Positions 25,705-33,306 of a stretch of 51,620 nt of DNA are shown here, one piece after another; within the stretch, counting starts at the first letter, position 1; each line of letters starts with the position of its first letter. The notes beneath the pieces are model-generated. The model saw nothing but the letters and a program-made list of their open reading frames with translations, did no database searches and had not been told where the DNA came from. This DNA comes from Acidobacteriota bacterium (GTDB taxonomy: Bacteria > Acidobacteriota > Terriglobia > Bryobacterales > Bryobacteraceae). Location: positions 1 to 51,620 of the forward strand of contig SYLY01000192.1 of assembly GCA_005808475.1 (NCBI GenBank), written 5' to 3'. Position numbers and translations under genes: made by a program.

Positions 25705-26730
25705 TCAGTCCGTACGCGCCCGGTATCCTTTGCGATGCCGGGGTTTCAACGACTGGTCCGCGAGCCGCACCTCGAGCTTGCGGTACTTCCCGTCCCGCGC
25801 CGGATTCGACGAGACGTAGCCGATCTCGTAGGTGGAACGAAGCTCCTTTTCGATCTGGCCGAAGATTTCGGCCGGCGCCGTTTTCCCAGGGTCGAACACG
25901 CGGCCGCCGGTCTCCTCCGAGATCCGCTTAGCGGCCCTCGATCCCTTCGCCCGGAAGATCAGCGCCACGTGGGGAGCCATCGCCGTCTGGACCTTGTCGA
26001 GCGGCGCGATGCGGATGTGATAGACCGGTGCATCCGCCGATTGCGCCGCTTCGATCGCGTCGCCGGCGCTCACGCGGCTGCGATTGTCGATCGAGTCGGT
26101 GAACACGATCAGCGCGCGGCGGCCATTCTCGTTGCGGAACAGCTTCCGGCTGGAATAGAAGATGGCGTCGTAGTAGGCCGTCCCCACCGTGCGGCGGCGA
26201 GGGTCGCTGACCTCGGGGAGATCCAACGGCGCCTTGGAATCCACCGAGGCGATGGCGCGGGTCAGCCGGTCTACCTCGCCGGTGGCGGGCTGGCGAAGCC
26301 ACGTCCGGCCCTGAAACTGCGCGACGAACGCGCGGTCGCCTTCGCCGAGCACCGACCGGAGGAATTGGCCCGCCGCGTCCCGATGCCGGGCGAGAGCCTT
26401 GATCTGGCTGTGCGACGTGTCGAGCACCAAACCCACGGTCAGCGGCAGATTGTCCGCGCGGGAAACGTACTGAATCCGCTGCGGCACGCCATCCTCGAGG
26501 AGTGTGAAATCGCCGGCCGGCACATCCGGCCGGTAGGCGCCGTCCGTATTCCTGATGACGCAGGATACGCGCACCAGATTCACATCCACCTTGATCCTCG
26601 GCTCCTCCTGACCCGGGAGGCGCGTGGTGGCGAGGAGCGCAATCGCTACCGGAAGGACGCTTTTCTGGCGATAAGAGGCCGGAGGGACCAAACCCGGCTG
26701 CAACCGGCGGGTTCCTGCCAGCGTCCCCAT
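25705..26730 (-). CDS. Secreted VWFA-related domain protein
   Basis: The acidobacterial VWFA-related family. After a hydrophobic leader (VLPVAIALLATTRLPGQ) comes IKVDVNLVRVSCVIRNTDG and FTLLEDGVPQRIQYVS, the family N-terminal sandwich, then a von Willebrand A domain from TVGLVLDTSHSQIK (MIDAS-like DxSxS) through ALIVFTDSIDNRSR to PVYHIRI. The C-terminal part ends YEIGYVSSNPARDGKYRKLEVRLAD. The start is uncertain: 26730 gives a long pre-signal region, and a TTG about 20 codons further in would start the signal peptide cleanly. The region 26730-26755 is AT-rich and looks like promoter DNA, which argues for the inner start. Function of the family is unknown; protein binding is likely. Confidence 0.85.
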   Translation of the reverse strand: MGTLAGTRRLQPGLVPPASYRQKSVLPVAIALLATTRLPGQEEPRIKVDVNLVRVSCVIRNTDGAYRPDVPAGDFTLLEDGVPQRIQYVSRADNLPLTVGLVLDTSHSQIKALARHRDAAGQFLRSVLGEGDRAFVAQFQGRTWLRQPATGEVDRLTRAIASVDSKAPLDLPEVSDPRRRTVGTAYYDAIFYSSRKLFRNENGRRALIVFTDSIDNRSRVSAGDAIEAAQSADAPVYHIRIAPLDKVQTAMAPHVALIFRAKGSRAAKRISEETGGRVFDPGKTAPAEIFGQIEKELRSTYEIGYVSSNPARDGKYRKLEVRLADQSLKPRHRKGYRARTD

Positions 26731-27505
26731 GTTTGGTAAACTTATTGTAATAGGCGTGGCGTCTCCGCCGCGACCTGAGGTCTCGTTGCCGATCCTAGCC
26801 ATACTCATATTGTCGTTGCTGTCACCGAACGCCCTGCGCGCCGACGACGATGAGGCTGCGGTCGATGCCGCCGCCGCGCAGATCCTGGAACGCTACTTCG
26901 AGGCGACTCGCAGCCAGCAGGAGTACCTCAAAGGTCACGCGATGGAGGCGGAATTCGAAGCCAAAGTACCGAGCCTCAACCGCGCCAGCAAGCTCCAGGC
27001 GCTCCGGTACATCTCCAAGCTCGGACGCATCACATACCGTGTTCTCGCCTCCCAGGGCGACAACGGCGTCAAGAAGGAAGTGATCGTCCGCTACATTCAG
27101 CAGGAGATGGACGACGCCCGCAAACGCGGCATCGGGATCAACCACGAAAACTACAAGTTCAAGTATCGCGGCGAGATCGACAACGGCTGGAAGCTCCACC
27201 TGTTCGAGCTGATCCCCAAGGAGAAGCGAGTCGGCTTGTTCCGCGGCTGGCTCTGGGTGGAAGCCAAAAACGGAAGCGCCGTCCGCGAACAGGGCGAGTT
27301 CGTGAAGAGCCCGTCGCTCTGGCTCCGCAAGATCACGTTCCTGCGCGACTACGAGATGCGGGACAAGGTTTCGGTGCCGGCCAAGATCGAAACGCACATC
27401 GAAACCCGGGTCGTCGGTCCGGCCGAATTGATCATACGGTTCAGCAACTTGCAGGAAGCCGAGCCGCCCGCCGAGCCGCCCACCATCGCGACCAACGAGC
27501 CATAG
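26729..27505 (+). CDS. Exported LolA-like protein of unknown function
   Basis: A protein of up to 258 residues with a signal sequence (LPILAILILSLLSPNALRA). AAAAQILERYFEATRSQQEYLKG begins a region resembling the LolA/LolB-type lipoprotein-carrier fold, continuing with RITYRVLASQGDNGVKKEVI, HENYKFKYRGEIDNGWKLHLFELIPK and LRDYEMRDKVSVPAKIETHIETR. The chain ends in a Pro-rich tail. The annotated ATG at 26729 overlaps the start of the divergent VWA gene; an internal GTG or TTG nearer the signal peptide is probably the real start. It lies 55 bases before hpnJ. A role in moving a lipid, perhaps a hopanoid, across the periplasm is an inference from fold and position only. Confidence 0.7.
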   Translation: MFGKLIVIGVASPPRPEVSLPILAILILSLLSPNALRADDDEAAVDAAAAQILERYFEATRSQQEYLKGHAMEAEFEAKVPSLNRASKLQALRYISKLGRITYRVLASQGDNGVKKEVIVRYIQQEMDDARKRGIGINHENYKFKYRGEIDNGWKLHLFELIPKEKRVGLFRGWLWVEAKNGSAVREQGEFVKSPSLWLRKITFLRDYEMRDKVSVPAKIETHIETRVVGPAELIIRFSNLQEAEPPAEPPTIATNEP

Positions 27506-27560
27506 CTTACTACTTGGTCAGGCCCCGCCACCCGGGCGGTACAATTGAAGAAGCGGAGAC

Positions 27561-29021
27561 ATGCGCACCCTTTTTTTGAATCCACCCTCTTTCGAGGGCT
27601 TCGATGGCGGCGCCAGTTCCCGGTGGCCGGCGACCCGGGAGATCGAATCGTATTGGTATCCCGTGTGGCTGTGCTATCCGGCGGGAATGCTTCCCGATAG
27701 CAAGGTCCTGGACGCTCCGCCCCACAAGGTCTCCATCGAGCAGACCGTCGCGAAAGCGGCCGATTTCGAACTGCTCGTCCTGTTCACCTCCACGCCGGGC
27801 TTTCACGTCGACGTGAAAATGGCGGAGATGATGAAGGACACCAACCCGAAGCTGAAGGTCGCCTTCGTCGGACCCCCGGTCACCGTGGAGCCGGATAAAA
27901 GCTTGCTGGCTTCGAGCGCCATCGACTTCATCGTGCGGCGCGAGTTCGACCACCAGATCGTCGACTTCGCCAACGGCAAGCCGCTCGAGGAGATTCCCGG
28001 CGTCAGCTTCCGCAAGGACGGCGGCATCCAACACAATCCCGAGGGCGGATTCATCGAGAATCTCGACACCCTCCCCTGGGTCAGCAAGGTCTACAAGCGC
28101 GATCTCGATTTCCGGCGCTACAATGTCCCGTTCCTGTTGAATCCGTTCGTCAGCTTCTACACCTCGCGCGGCTGCCCGGCGATGTGTACGTTCTGCCTTT
28201 GGCCGCAGACCCACTCCGGGCATCGGTGGCGGCTCCGTTCGGTGGACGACGTGGTGAACGAGGTTCGCTGGACGCTCGACAACTTCCCCGGGCTGAAGGA
28301 AATCTTCTTCGACGACGACACGTTCAACTATCGCAAGGAACGTACGATCGAGCTGTGCAAGAAGTTGAAGCCTTTGAACTTCACTTGGAGTTGCACGTCT
28401 CGCGTCACCACCGACCACGACACCTTGAAGGCGATGCGCGAAGCCGGCTGCCGGCTCATGATCGTCGGCTACGAGTCGGGCGATCAGCAGATTCTCAAGA
28501 ACATCAAGAAGGGCGCCACCATCGACATGGCGCAGCGCTTCACCAAGAACGCGCACTCGCTCGGCCTGACCATCCACGCCGACTACATCGTCGGCCTGCC
28601 CGGCGAGTCGCGCGAGTCCATCCGCCGCACCGTGGACTTCGCCAAGAGCCTGGACACCGAGACCATCCAGGTGTCGATCGCCCATCCCTATCCGGGTACC
28701 GAATTCATGGATTACGTGAAGAAGAACGACCTGATCACCATCGATTCGATGACGGACGATCAAGGCCATCAGCTTCCCAACATCCACTATCCCGGCCTCG
28801 ACCGCGCGGAGTTGGTCGAATGGGTGGAGAGGTTCTACGGCGAATACTACTTCCGTCCGAAGGCCGCGTGGCGCGTGGTGCGCAAAGCGATCTTCGACTC
28901 CAGCGAGCGGAAGCGCCTTTATAAGGAAGCGCGCGAGTACATGGCGCTGCGGTCCAAGCGCAAGCGGTTCGTCGCCGACGAGCGGAAGCAAACGGCGGCC
29001 AGGGCGGCTTCAGGCGGATAG
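27561..29021 (+). CDS. hpnJ: Hopanoid biosynthesis radical SAM protein HpnJ
   Basis: A 486-residue B12-binding-type radical SAM enzyme matching HpnJ, which converts the glucosamine head group of bacteriohopanetetrol to a cyclitol ether. The start TLFLNPPSFEGFDGG, the stretch EIESYWYPVWLCYPAGMLP and LDAPPHKV are characteristic. The N-terminal domain has a cobalamin-type Rossmann pattern. The cluster motif is Cys205-x3-Cys209-x2-Cys212 in TSRGCPAMCTFCLWPQ. The remainder contains FFDDDTFNY, EAGCRLMIVGYESGDQQ and HADYIVGLPGESRES. TACAAT just upstream (27540-27545) may be a -10 box. The next gene starts right after its stop and hpnI follows in the same operon, so the module is self-consistent. Confidence 0.92.
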   Translation: MRTLFLNPPSFEGFDGGASSRWPATREIESYWYPVWLCYPAGMLPDSKVLDAPPHKVSIEQTVAKAADFELLVLFTSTPGFHVDVKMAEMMKDTNPKLKVAFVGPPVTVEPDKSLLASSAIDFIVRREFDHQIVDFANGKPLEEIPGVSFRKDGGIQHNPEGGFIENLDTLPWVSKVYKRDLDFRRYNVPFLLNPFVSFYTSRGCPAMCTFCLWPQTHSGHRWRLRSVDDVVNEVRWTLDNFPGLKEIFFDDDTFNYRKERTIELCKKLKPLNFTWSCTSRVTTDHDTLKAMREAGCRLMIVGYESGDQQILKNIKKGATIDMAQRFTKNAHSLGLTIHADYIVGLPGESRESIRRTVDFAKSLDTETIQVSIAHPYPGTEFMDYVKKNDLITIDSMTDDQGHQLPNIHYPGLDRAELVEWVERFYGEYYFRPKAAWRVVRKAIFDSSERKRLYKEAREYMALRSKRKRFVADERKQTAARAASGG

Positions 29022-29399
29022 GTGTCGACGGGGCGGAAGACGGCGCTCTTCGTCGCGATCGTGGTCGCGTCGAATACATTCGGCAATCTTTTCCTCTCCA
29101 TCGGGATGAAGCATTCGGCGGCAGGGCTGCTCGCGTCGCTGATCAACCCCTGGGTGGCGGCCGGCATCGTGCTGCTGATCGTGTGGACGATGTCGCGCAT
29201 GGCGCTGCTGAGTTGGGCCGATCTCAGCTACGTGCTGCCGGTCACCTCGCTCGGCTACGTGCTGAACGCCGCGCTCGGAGCGATCGTGCAGGGGGAACGG
29301 ATCGAGCCCGAGCGCTGGCTGGGGACGCTGCTGATCGTGGCTGGGGCCGCGCTCGCCGGGTCCACCGCGCCGGGCACCACGGGCGATCCGCGGCGATGA
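29022..29399 (+). CDS. Half-size EamA/ArnE-like membrane protein
   Basis: A 125-residue, four-helix membrane protein of the small-multidrug-resistance/EamA half type. Helices are visible in ALFVAIVVASNTFGNLFLS, WVAAGIVLLIVWTMSRMAL, LSYVLPVTSLGYVLNAALGAIV and LGTLLIVAGAALAG, with GERIEPERW before the last helix as in EamA repeats. The GTG start directly follows the hpnJ stop. Its stop overlaps the start of a second protein of the same kind. Such pairs, for example ArnE/ArnF, move lipid-linked aminosugars across the inner membrane. Between hpnJ and hpnI the likely cargo is a sugar-modified hopanoid, which is inference. Confidence 0.85.
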   Translation: MSTGRKTALFVAIVVASNTFGNLFLSIGMKHSAAGLLASLINPWVAAGIVLLIVWTMSRMALLSWADLSYVLPVTSLGYVLNAALGAIVQGERIEPERWLGTLLIVAGAALAGSTAPGTTGDPRR

Positions 29400-29743
29400 A
29401 GTGGCTGCTGGTTCTGGCGATCGTCGGGTCCACCACGGTCAGCGACCTTTTGCAGTCGTGGGAAATGAAGCGCCACGGCGAGGTCGCCGGCCTGTCGTGG
29501 ATGGGCCGCATTTTCCTGCGCGCCGGCGTGATCGTGGCGTTCGTCTGCAACGGCATCTCGTTCTTTGCGCTACTGAAGCTGCTGGCGATCGCCGACTTGA
29601 GCTTCGCGGTGCCGGTCACCGCCGCCAGTCTGGTGTTCGAAACGCTGCTCGGCCGGCTGCTGCTGGGTGAGCGCGTGGAGCGGCGCCGTTGGGCGGGATG
29701 CGTTCTGGTGGCGGCGGGAGTCGCGCTGCTGGCGAACGAATGA
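29396..29743 (+). CDS. Half-size EamA/ArnF-like membrane protein
   Basis: A 115-residue four-helix protein similar to its upstream neighbour. LLVLAIVGSTTVSDLLQSWEMKR carries the Glu/Met-Lys region in helix 1 typical of SMR-like transporters; the other helices are AGVIVAFVCNGISFFALL, LSFAVPVTAASLVFETLLG and WAGCVLVAAGVALLA, with GERVERRRW before the last. ATG 29396 overlaps the upstream stop (ATGA), and its own stop overlaps the ATG of hpnI. The two products probably form a heterodimeric antiparallel or parallel flippase. The tight coupling with hpnJ and hpnI suggests stoichiometric expression with the hopanoid enzymes. Confidence 0.85.
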   Translation: MKWLLVLAIVGSTTVSDLLQSWEMKRHGEVAGLSWMGRIFLRAGVIVAFVCNGISFFALLKLLAIADLSFAVPVTAASLVFETLLGRLLLGERVERRRWAGCVLVAAGVALLANE

Positions 29744-30867
29744 GTCTCGTCATCGTCATCGGTTGCGTGGCCGCGGCCGGCTACCAGCTCTTCGCGATCC
29801 TCGCCTGCCTGCGATTCCTGTCACGCCGCGATCCGGCTGGAACGCGTACGCCGCCCGTATCGATCCTGAAGCCGATCCACGGCCGCGATCCCGAATTCGA
29901 CGAGGCGATCCGTTCGCACGCCCGCATCGATTATCCGGAATTCGAGGTGCTGTTCTGCGCCGCCTCGCCGGACGATCCCGCCATGGCGCCGATCCGTCAA
30001 CTCGCGCGCGACTTCCCGGACCGCGCCATCCGCGTGGTGGAAGCTCGGACCGAAGCGCCGAACGGCAAGGTGGGCCGCCTCATCGACCTGGCGAATGCCG
30101 CGCGTCACGACACGCTGCTGATGAACGACTCCGACATCCGCGTCGAACCCGCGTATCTCCGCGCGGTGACCGCCCCGCTCGAGGATCCCGCCATCGGCGT
30201 GGTGACGTGCCTCTACCGCGCCCGCGCGAACCACGCGCCGGCGATTCTCGAAGCGGTGGGGATCGCCACCGATTTCGCGCCCAGCGTGCTGGTGGCCCCT
30301 TTCGCGGGCGTGCGGGAGTTCGGACTCGGTTCGACAATGGTCTTCCGCCGCGCCGACCTGGCTGCGGCCGGCGGCTTCGAGGCCCTGCGCGAGTACATCG
30401 CCGACGACTACCAGCTCGCCCGCCGCATCACCGGACTCGGACGCCGCGTGCATCTGTCGCGCACCATCGTCGAAACGTCCCTGCAGGGCGAAACGTGGGC
30501 CGAGGTGTGGTCGCACCAGTTGCGCTGGCATCGCACGATACGAGTAACGCGCGGCGCCTACGCGGGGCTTTTCATCACACACGCCACTGTCTGGGCGTCG
30601 GTTGCGGCGGCGGCGGGGATGACGAATCTGGCGCTGGGGGTGCTCGCCGCGCGGATGGCGATGGCGATCGTGGCCGGAATCGGCGTGATGCGATGTCCGC
30701 TAACGGCCCGCTATTTCTGGCTGATTCCGTTCCGCGACCTGTTCGGATCGGCGGTATGGGCCGCCGGCCTGTTCGGAAGCACGGTGACTTGGCGCGGGCG
30801 TGAACTCCCACTGCGGCCGGACGGCCGCATCGCTAGCCCACTCTCGGAGCGGCGTCCCCAGCAGTGA
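29740..30867 (+). CDS. hpnI: Hopanoid glycosyltransferase HpnI
   Basis: A 375-residue membrane GT2 enzyme of the ceramide-glucosyltransferase-like type. HpnI adds N-acetylglucosamine to bacteriohopanetetrol in cyclitol-ether hopanoid synthesis. An N-terminal membrane helix (residues 4-26) is followed by PPVSILKPIHGRDPEF. The DxD is Asp130-Ser-Asp132 in LLMNDSDIRV, the acceptor acid is in YIADDYQLARRI, and the Q-x-x-R-W motif is at 260-263 (QLRW). C-terminal helices anchor the enzyme. The last 35 bases overlap the convergent response regulator gene. The deacetylase HpnK, needed between HpnI and HpnJ in the known pathway, is not in the window. Confidence 0.88.
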   Translation: MSLVIVIGCVAAAGYQLFAILACLRFLSRRDPAGTRTPPVSILKPIHGRDPEFDEAIRSHARIDYPEFEVLFCAASPDDPAMAPIRQLARDFPDRAIRVVEARTEAPNGKVGRLIDLANAARHDTLLMNDSDIRVEPAYLRAVTAPLEDPAIGVVTCLYRARANHAPAILEAVGIATDFAPSVLVAPFAGVREFGLGSTMVFRRADLAAAGGFEALREYIADDYQLARRITGLGRRVHLSRTIVETSLQGETWAEVWSHQLRWHRTIRVTRGAYAGLFITHATVWASVAAAAGMTNLALGVLAARMAMAIVAGIGVMRCPLTARYFWLIPFRDLFGSAVWAAGLFGSTVTWRGRELPLRPDGRIASPLSERRPQQ

Positions 30868-31510
30868 GCTGACGAACGACGCCCTCGTTGATCGCGATTT
30901 GCGTCAGCGCGGCGACATTGTGGACGCGCAGCTTCTTCATGACACTCTTGCGATAACTGCGGACGGTTTCCGGGCTGAGCGTCATCATGGCGGCGATTTC
31001 CTTGCTGGTATTGCCCTCGGCGATCAGGCGCAACACCTGCAACTCGCGATGCGTCAGCACCTGGAGCATCCCACCCTGCGTAGGTTCCTTGCCCGGTTGC
31101 AGACTGTCGAACAGACAGTGGGAGACCTCGGGGCTCAAATAGACGCCACCCGCGGCGACGGTCTTGACCGCTTCGAACAGGCGGTCGCTCGTCGCGCGCT
31201 TCAGCACGAATCCACGGGCGCCCGCTCGGATGGCGCTGACCACGGACTGGTCGTCGCTGAACGCGGTGAGGATGACGATACGAGAATTGGGGCTCAGTTT
31301 TAGGATTTCCCGGGTGCCGTCGATGCCGTCGCGTCCCGGTATGGAGAGATCCATCAGGACGACTTGGGGCGCGCTCTTTCGGCAAACGCCGAGCGCGTCG
31401 TTGACGTTGGCGACATCGTCGACGATCGTGAAATCGCCGGTCGCCTCCAGGACCGCGCGTAGCCCGGCCCTGACGACGTCATGATCATCGACCAGCAGGA
31501 TGTCGATCAT
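30833..31510 (-). CDS. NarL/FixJ-family response regulator
   Basis: A 225-residue two-domain regulator. The receiver domain (residues 2-118) has the acidic pair Asp8-Asp9 in LLVDDHDVV, phospho-acceptor Asp54 in VVLMDLSIPG, Thr82 in ILTAFSD and Lys104 in FVLKRA. The LuxR-type HTH (about 150-215) reads LTHRELQVLRLIAEGNTSKEIAA then LSPETVRSYRKSVMKKL. The start at 31510 gives the standard MIDILLVDDHD beginning. A strong sigma-70 promoter lies about 55 bases upstream. No kinase is adjacent; the orphan kinase at 21.5-23.0 kb is a candidate partner. The end overlaps hpnI by 35 bases in opposite orientation. Confidence 0.94.
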   Translation of the reverse strand: MIDILLVDDHDVVRAGLRAVLEATGDFTIVDDVANVNDALGVCRKSAPQVVLMDLSIPGRDGIDGTREILKLSPNSRIVILTAFSDDQSVVSAIRAGARGFVLKRATSDRLFEAVKTVAAGGVYLSPEVSHCLFDSLQPGKEPTQGGMLQVLTHRELQVLRLIAEGNTSKEIAAMMTLSPETVRSYRKSVMKKLRVHNVAALTQIAINEGVVRQLTAGDAAPRVG

Positions 31511-31568
31511 GGCTCCAGTTTCCGTATCCCGAAAATCCCCTCTACTAGGAGTGCCGAATACTCTAGGT

Positions 31569-31597
31569 ACTATAGCGGAAAAGTCGCGCAGAATCAA
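31569..31597 (-). promoter_or_regulatory. Sigma-70-type promoter of the response regulator
   Basis: On the minus strand TTGATT (31592-31597) and TATAGT (31569-31574) are separated by exactly 17 bases, close to the sigma-70 consensus. Transcription would start near 31562, giving a leader of about 52 bases. The -10 box runs into TAGTACC, one of the GTAC motifs that recur in nearby intergenic regions. Confidence 0.65.
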
Positions 31598-31717
31598 CGG
31601 AATTTGCGGGGGGGAGGAGGGGAGCGCAAAAGCTTCCTAGTACCAGTGGTCCTGCCCGCTCACTGCCGCAAAGACCAGCGGCGCATCAACGCGCGTCTCT
31701 AGAGCTGATGACGACGA

Positions 31718-33055
31718 TCACGCTGTCTCCCGCAACCTCACCGCCAACTCCTTCTGCATCCGCGCCAACGCGCCCCGAGCGGCCGGGTCGCCTGCCAGGT
31801 TCTTCATCTCGCCCGGATCCCGCTTCAGGTCGTACAACTCGTCCATCCCCTGCAGCTCCGTGTAGTGGACGTACTTCCACTCCGCCGTGCGCACCGCCTG
31901 CCAGGAGGGCGTGCGGGGGAAATTGGGCTCGGCGAAATATTCGGACAGGAAGCTCGACCGCCAGCGCGTCTTCCTCCCGCCCAGCAGCGGCAACAGGCTC
32001 CGCCCTTGCACGCCCGCCGGCGCCTTCACCCCCGCCGCATCCAGCATCGTCGGCGCGACATCGATATTCAGCGCGTCCCCGTCGATCACCGTGCCCGCCT
32101 TCACCAGCTTCGGGTACCGCGCCAGCATCGGAATCCGGATCGACTCGTCGAACGCCCACCGCTTGTCGCCCAAGCCATGCTCCCCCCAGAAGTAGCCGTT
32201 GTCCGAGGTGAACAGAATCAGCGTGTTGTCGAGCTGGCCCTTGTCCTCGAGCGCCTTCATGATCGCGCCCACCGAATCGTCCACCGCCGACATGCAGCGC
32301 ATCTGATTGCGGATCAGCTCGTCCGGCGATCCACCGCCGGGTGCAACGGCGGGTTTGCCGTCCACCGGACGGGTCATGGCGGGCTTGTCCGTCAGCGGGT
32401 CCTTGGTGTTGGCCGCGCGGCGGATCTCCTGCCCTGTGAACAGATCCTTGTGGCGCGCGGCGGGGGTGAACGGGCCGTGAATTGCCTTGTGAGCCAGATA
32501 CAGGCAGAACGGCTTCGAACGGTCCTTGCGGACGAAATCGGCGGCGTGGCCCCCGAGCAGATCGGTCATATAGCCTTTGGCGTCCACGCGTTGACCGTCG
32601 ATGTTGAGAGGGGGATCGTTGAACACGCCCTGGCCGCGGAAGCTGACCCAGCGGTCGAACCCGGGCCGGGGCGAATCGTCCATTCCCATGTGCCATTTAC
32701 CGACGTAGGCGGTTTCGTAGCCGGAATCGTGCAGAACGCGGGGGAACGTCACCAGCTTGTGGCTGAGCGCCGCGTTGTCGGAGTTGCCGCGAACCCCGTG
32801 TGTGTGGACGTACTGTCCGGTAAGGTAGCTTCCGCGCGAAGGGGAGCAGAGCGGAGTGGTGACGAAGGAGTTCGTGAAGCGGGCGCCTTCGCGCGCAATC
32901 CGGTCGATGTGGGGGGTCCTCACGAAGGGGTGGCCGGTACAACCGAGCCCGTCCCATCGCAGGTCGTCGATGAGGATGAACACGAGGTTCGGGCGCGAAG
33001 CCTGCGCGAACAAAGGGGCCGCCGCGGAGGCCAGGACATGGCGTCGGGTAAGCAT
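31718..33055 (-). CDS. Exported sulfatase
   Basis: A 445-residue type I sulfatase. The N-terminus MLTRRHVLASAAAPLFAQA is a twin-arginine signal. NLVFILIDDLRWDGLGC carries the metal-binding Asp pair, and TTPLCSPSRGSYLTGQ holds the formylglycine site Cys70-x-Pro-x-Arg. KWHMG supplies the active-site Lys/His, LILFTSDNGYFWGEHGL the C-terminal Asp-Asn. Cys-type sulfatases need an activating FGE or anSME enzyme, not found in this window. The likely role is removing sulfate from polysaccharides or other sulfate esters in the periplasm. TATACT about 12-17 bases upstream of the start on the minus strand may be a -10 box. No partner genes are obvious. Confidence 0.94.
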   Translation of the reverse strand: MLTRRHVLASAAAPLFAQASRPNLVFILIDDLRWDGLGCTGHPFVRTPHIDRIAREGARFTNSFVTTPLCSPSRGSYLTGQYVHTHGVRGNSDNAALSHKLVTFPRVLHDSGYETAYVGKWHMGMDDSPRPGFDRWVSFRGQGVFNDPPLNIDGQRVDAKGYMTDLLGGHAADFVRKDRSKPFCLYLAHKAIHGPFTPAARHKDLFTGQEIRRAANTKDPLTDKPAMTRPVDGKPAVAPGGGSPDELIRNQMRCMSAVDDSVGAIMKALEDKGQLDNTLILFTSDNGYFWGEHGLGDKRWAFDESIRIPMLARYPKLVKAGTVIDGDALNIDVAPTMLDAAGVKAPAGVQGRSLLPLLGGRKTRWRSSFLSEYFAEPNFPRTPSWQAVRTAEWKYVHYTELQGMDELYDLKRDPGEMKNLAGDPAARGALARMQKELAVRLRETA

Positions 33056-33130
33056 TTTTCTAGGATCAGTATACTATTGGTACCAGCGAGATTCCCAGGC
33101 AGCACCCCCAATTGATCTAAGTGTTTTGTG

Positions 33131-33159
33131 TTGAAACGGTTACGGCAATCGGCTATTCT
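33131..33159 (+). promoter_or_regulatory. Sigma-70-type promoter of a predicted small RNA
   Basis: TTGAAA (33131-33136) and TATTCT (33154-33159) are separated by 17 bases. No coding region follows on this strand before a strong terminator about 100 bases downstream, so the promoter would drive a short non-coding transcript beginning near 33166. The prediction is from consensus match only. Confidence 0.6.
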
Positions 33160-33165
33160 ACTGGT

Positions 33166-33292
33166 GAGAGTACCGTTTTGGTACTTTCGGCCCGAAGCCT
33201 GGGTCGCTTCGAGGTCTGTTCGGCTCGATTCTCTCTCTGCACAGTCTCCTCCTCCGAAATAGGCCATCCGGCGACGGGTGGCCTATTTTTTT
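33166..33292 (+). ncRNA. Predicted small regulatory RNA
   Basis: A candidate free-standing transcript of about 125 bases between divergent-free flanks (a sulfatase gene running left and a DUF4350-like gene ending at 33307). It would begin with a 9-bp hairpin (33166-33174 with 33180-33188, loop GTTTT). A second perfect 6-bp hairpin follows (33193-33198 with 33206-33211). The next 45 bases are unstructured by eye and end in CTCCTCCTCC (33246-33255), complementary to strong ribosome-binding sites. A 13-bp terminator stem with a T-run closes it. The layout of promoter, 5' hairpin, pyrimidine-rich single strand and terminator is typical of base-pairing small RNAs. No protein reading frame in it looks real. 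I do not recognise an Rfam family. Confidence 0.55.
33257..33292 (+). terminator. Strong intrinsic terminator
   Basis: AAATAGGCCATCC (33257-33269) pairs with GGGTGGCCTATTT (33276-33288), 13 bp with one G-U pair and a 6-base loop, followed by a T-run through 33292. The T-run is only on the plus strand, so it ends a plus-strand transcript although no plus-strand gene precedes it; this is the main evidence for the small RNA. Confidence 0.88.
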
Positions 33293-33306
33293 GTAAATAC
33301 AGATCT

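Noticed and set aside
33166..33256. tRNA or tmRNA end in the intergenic region (TTCGGCTCGATTC-like stretch)
   Set aside because: No acceptor stem, no anticodon arm and no CCA or matching T-loop; the terminator and promoter fit a small RNA better.
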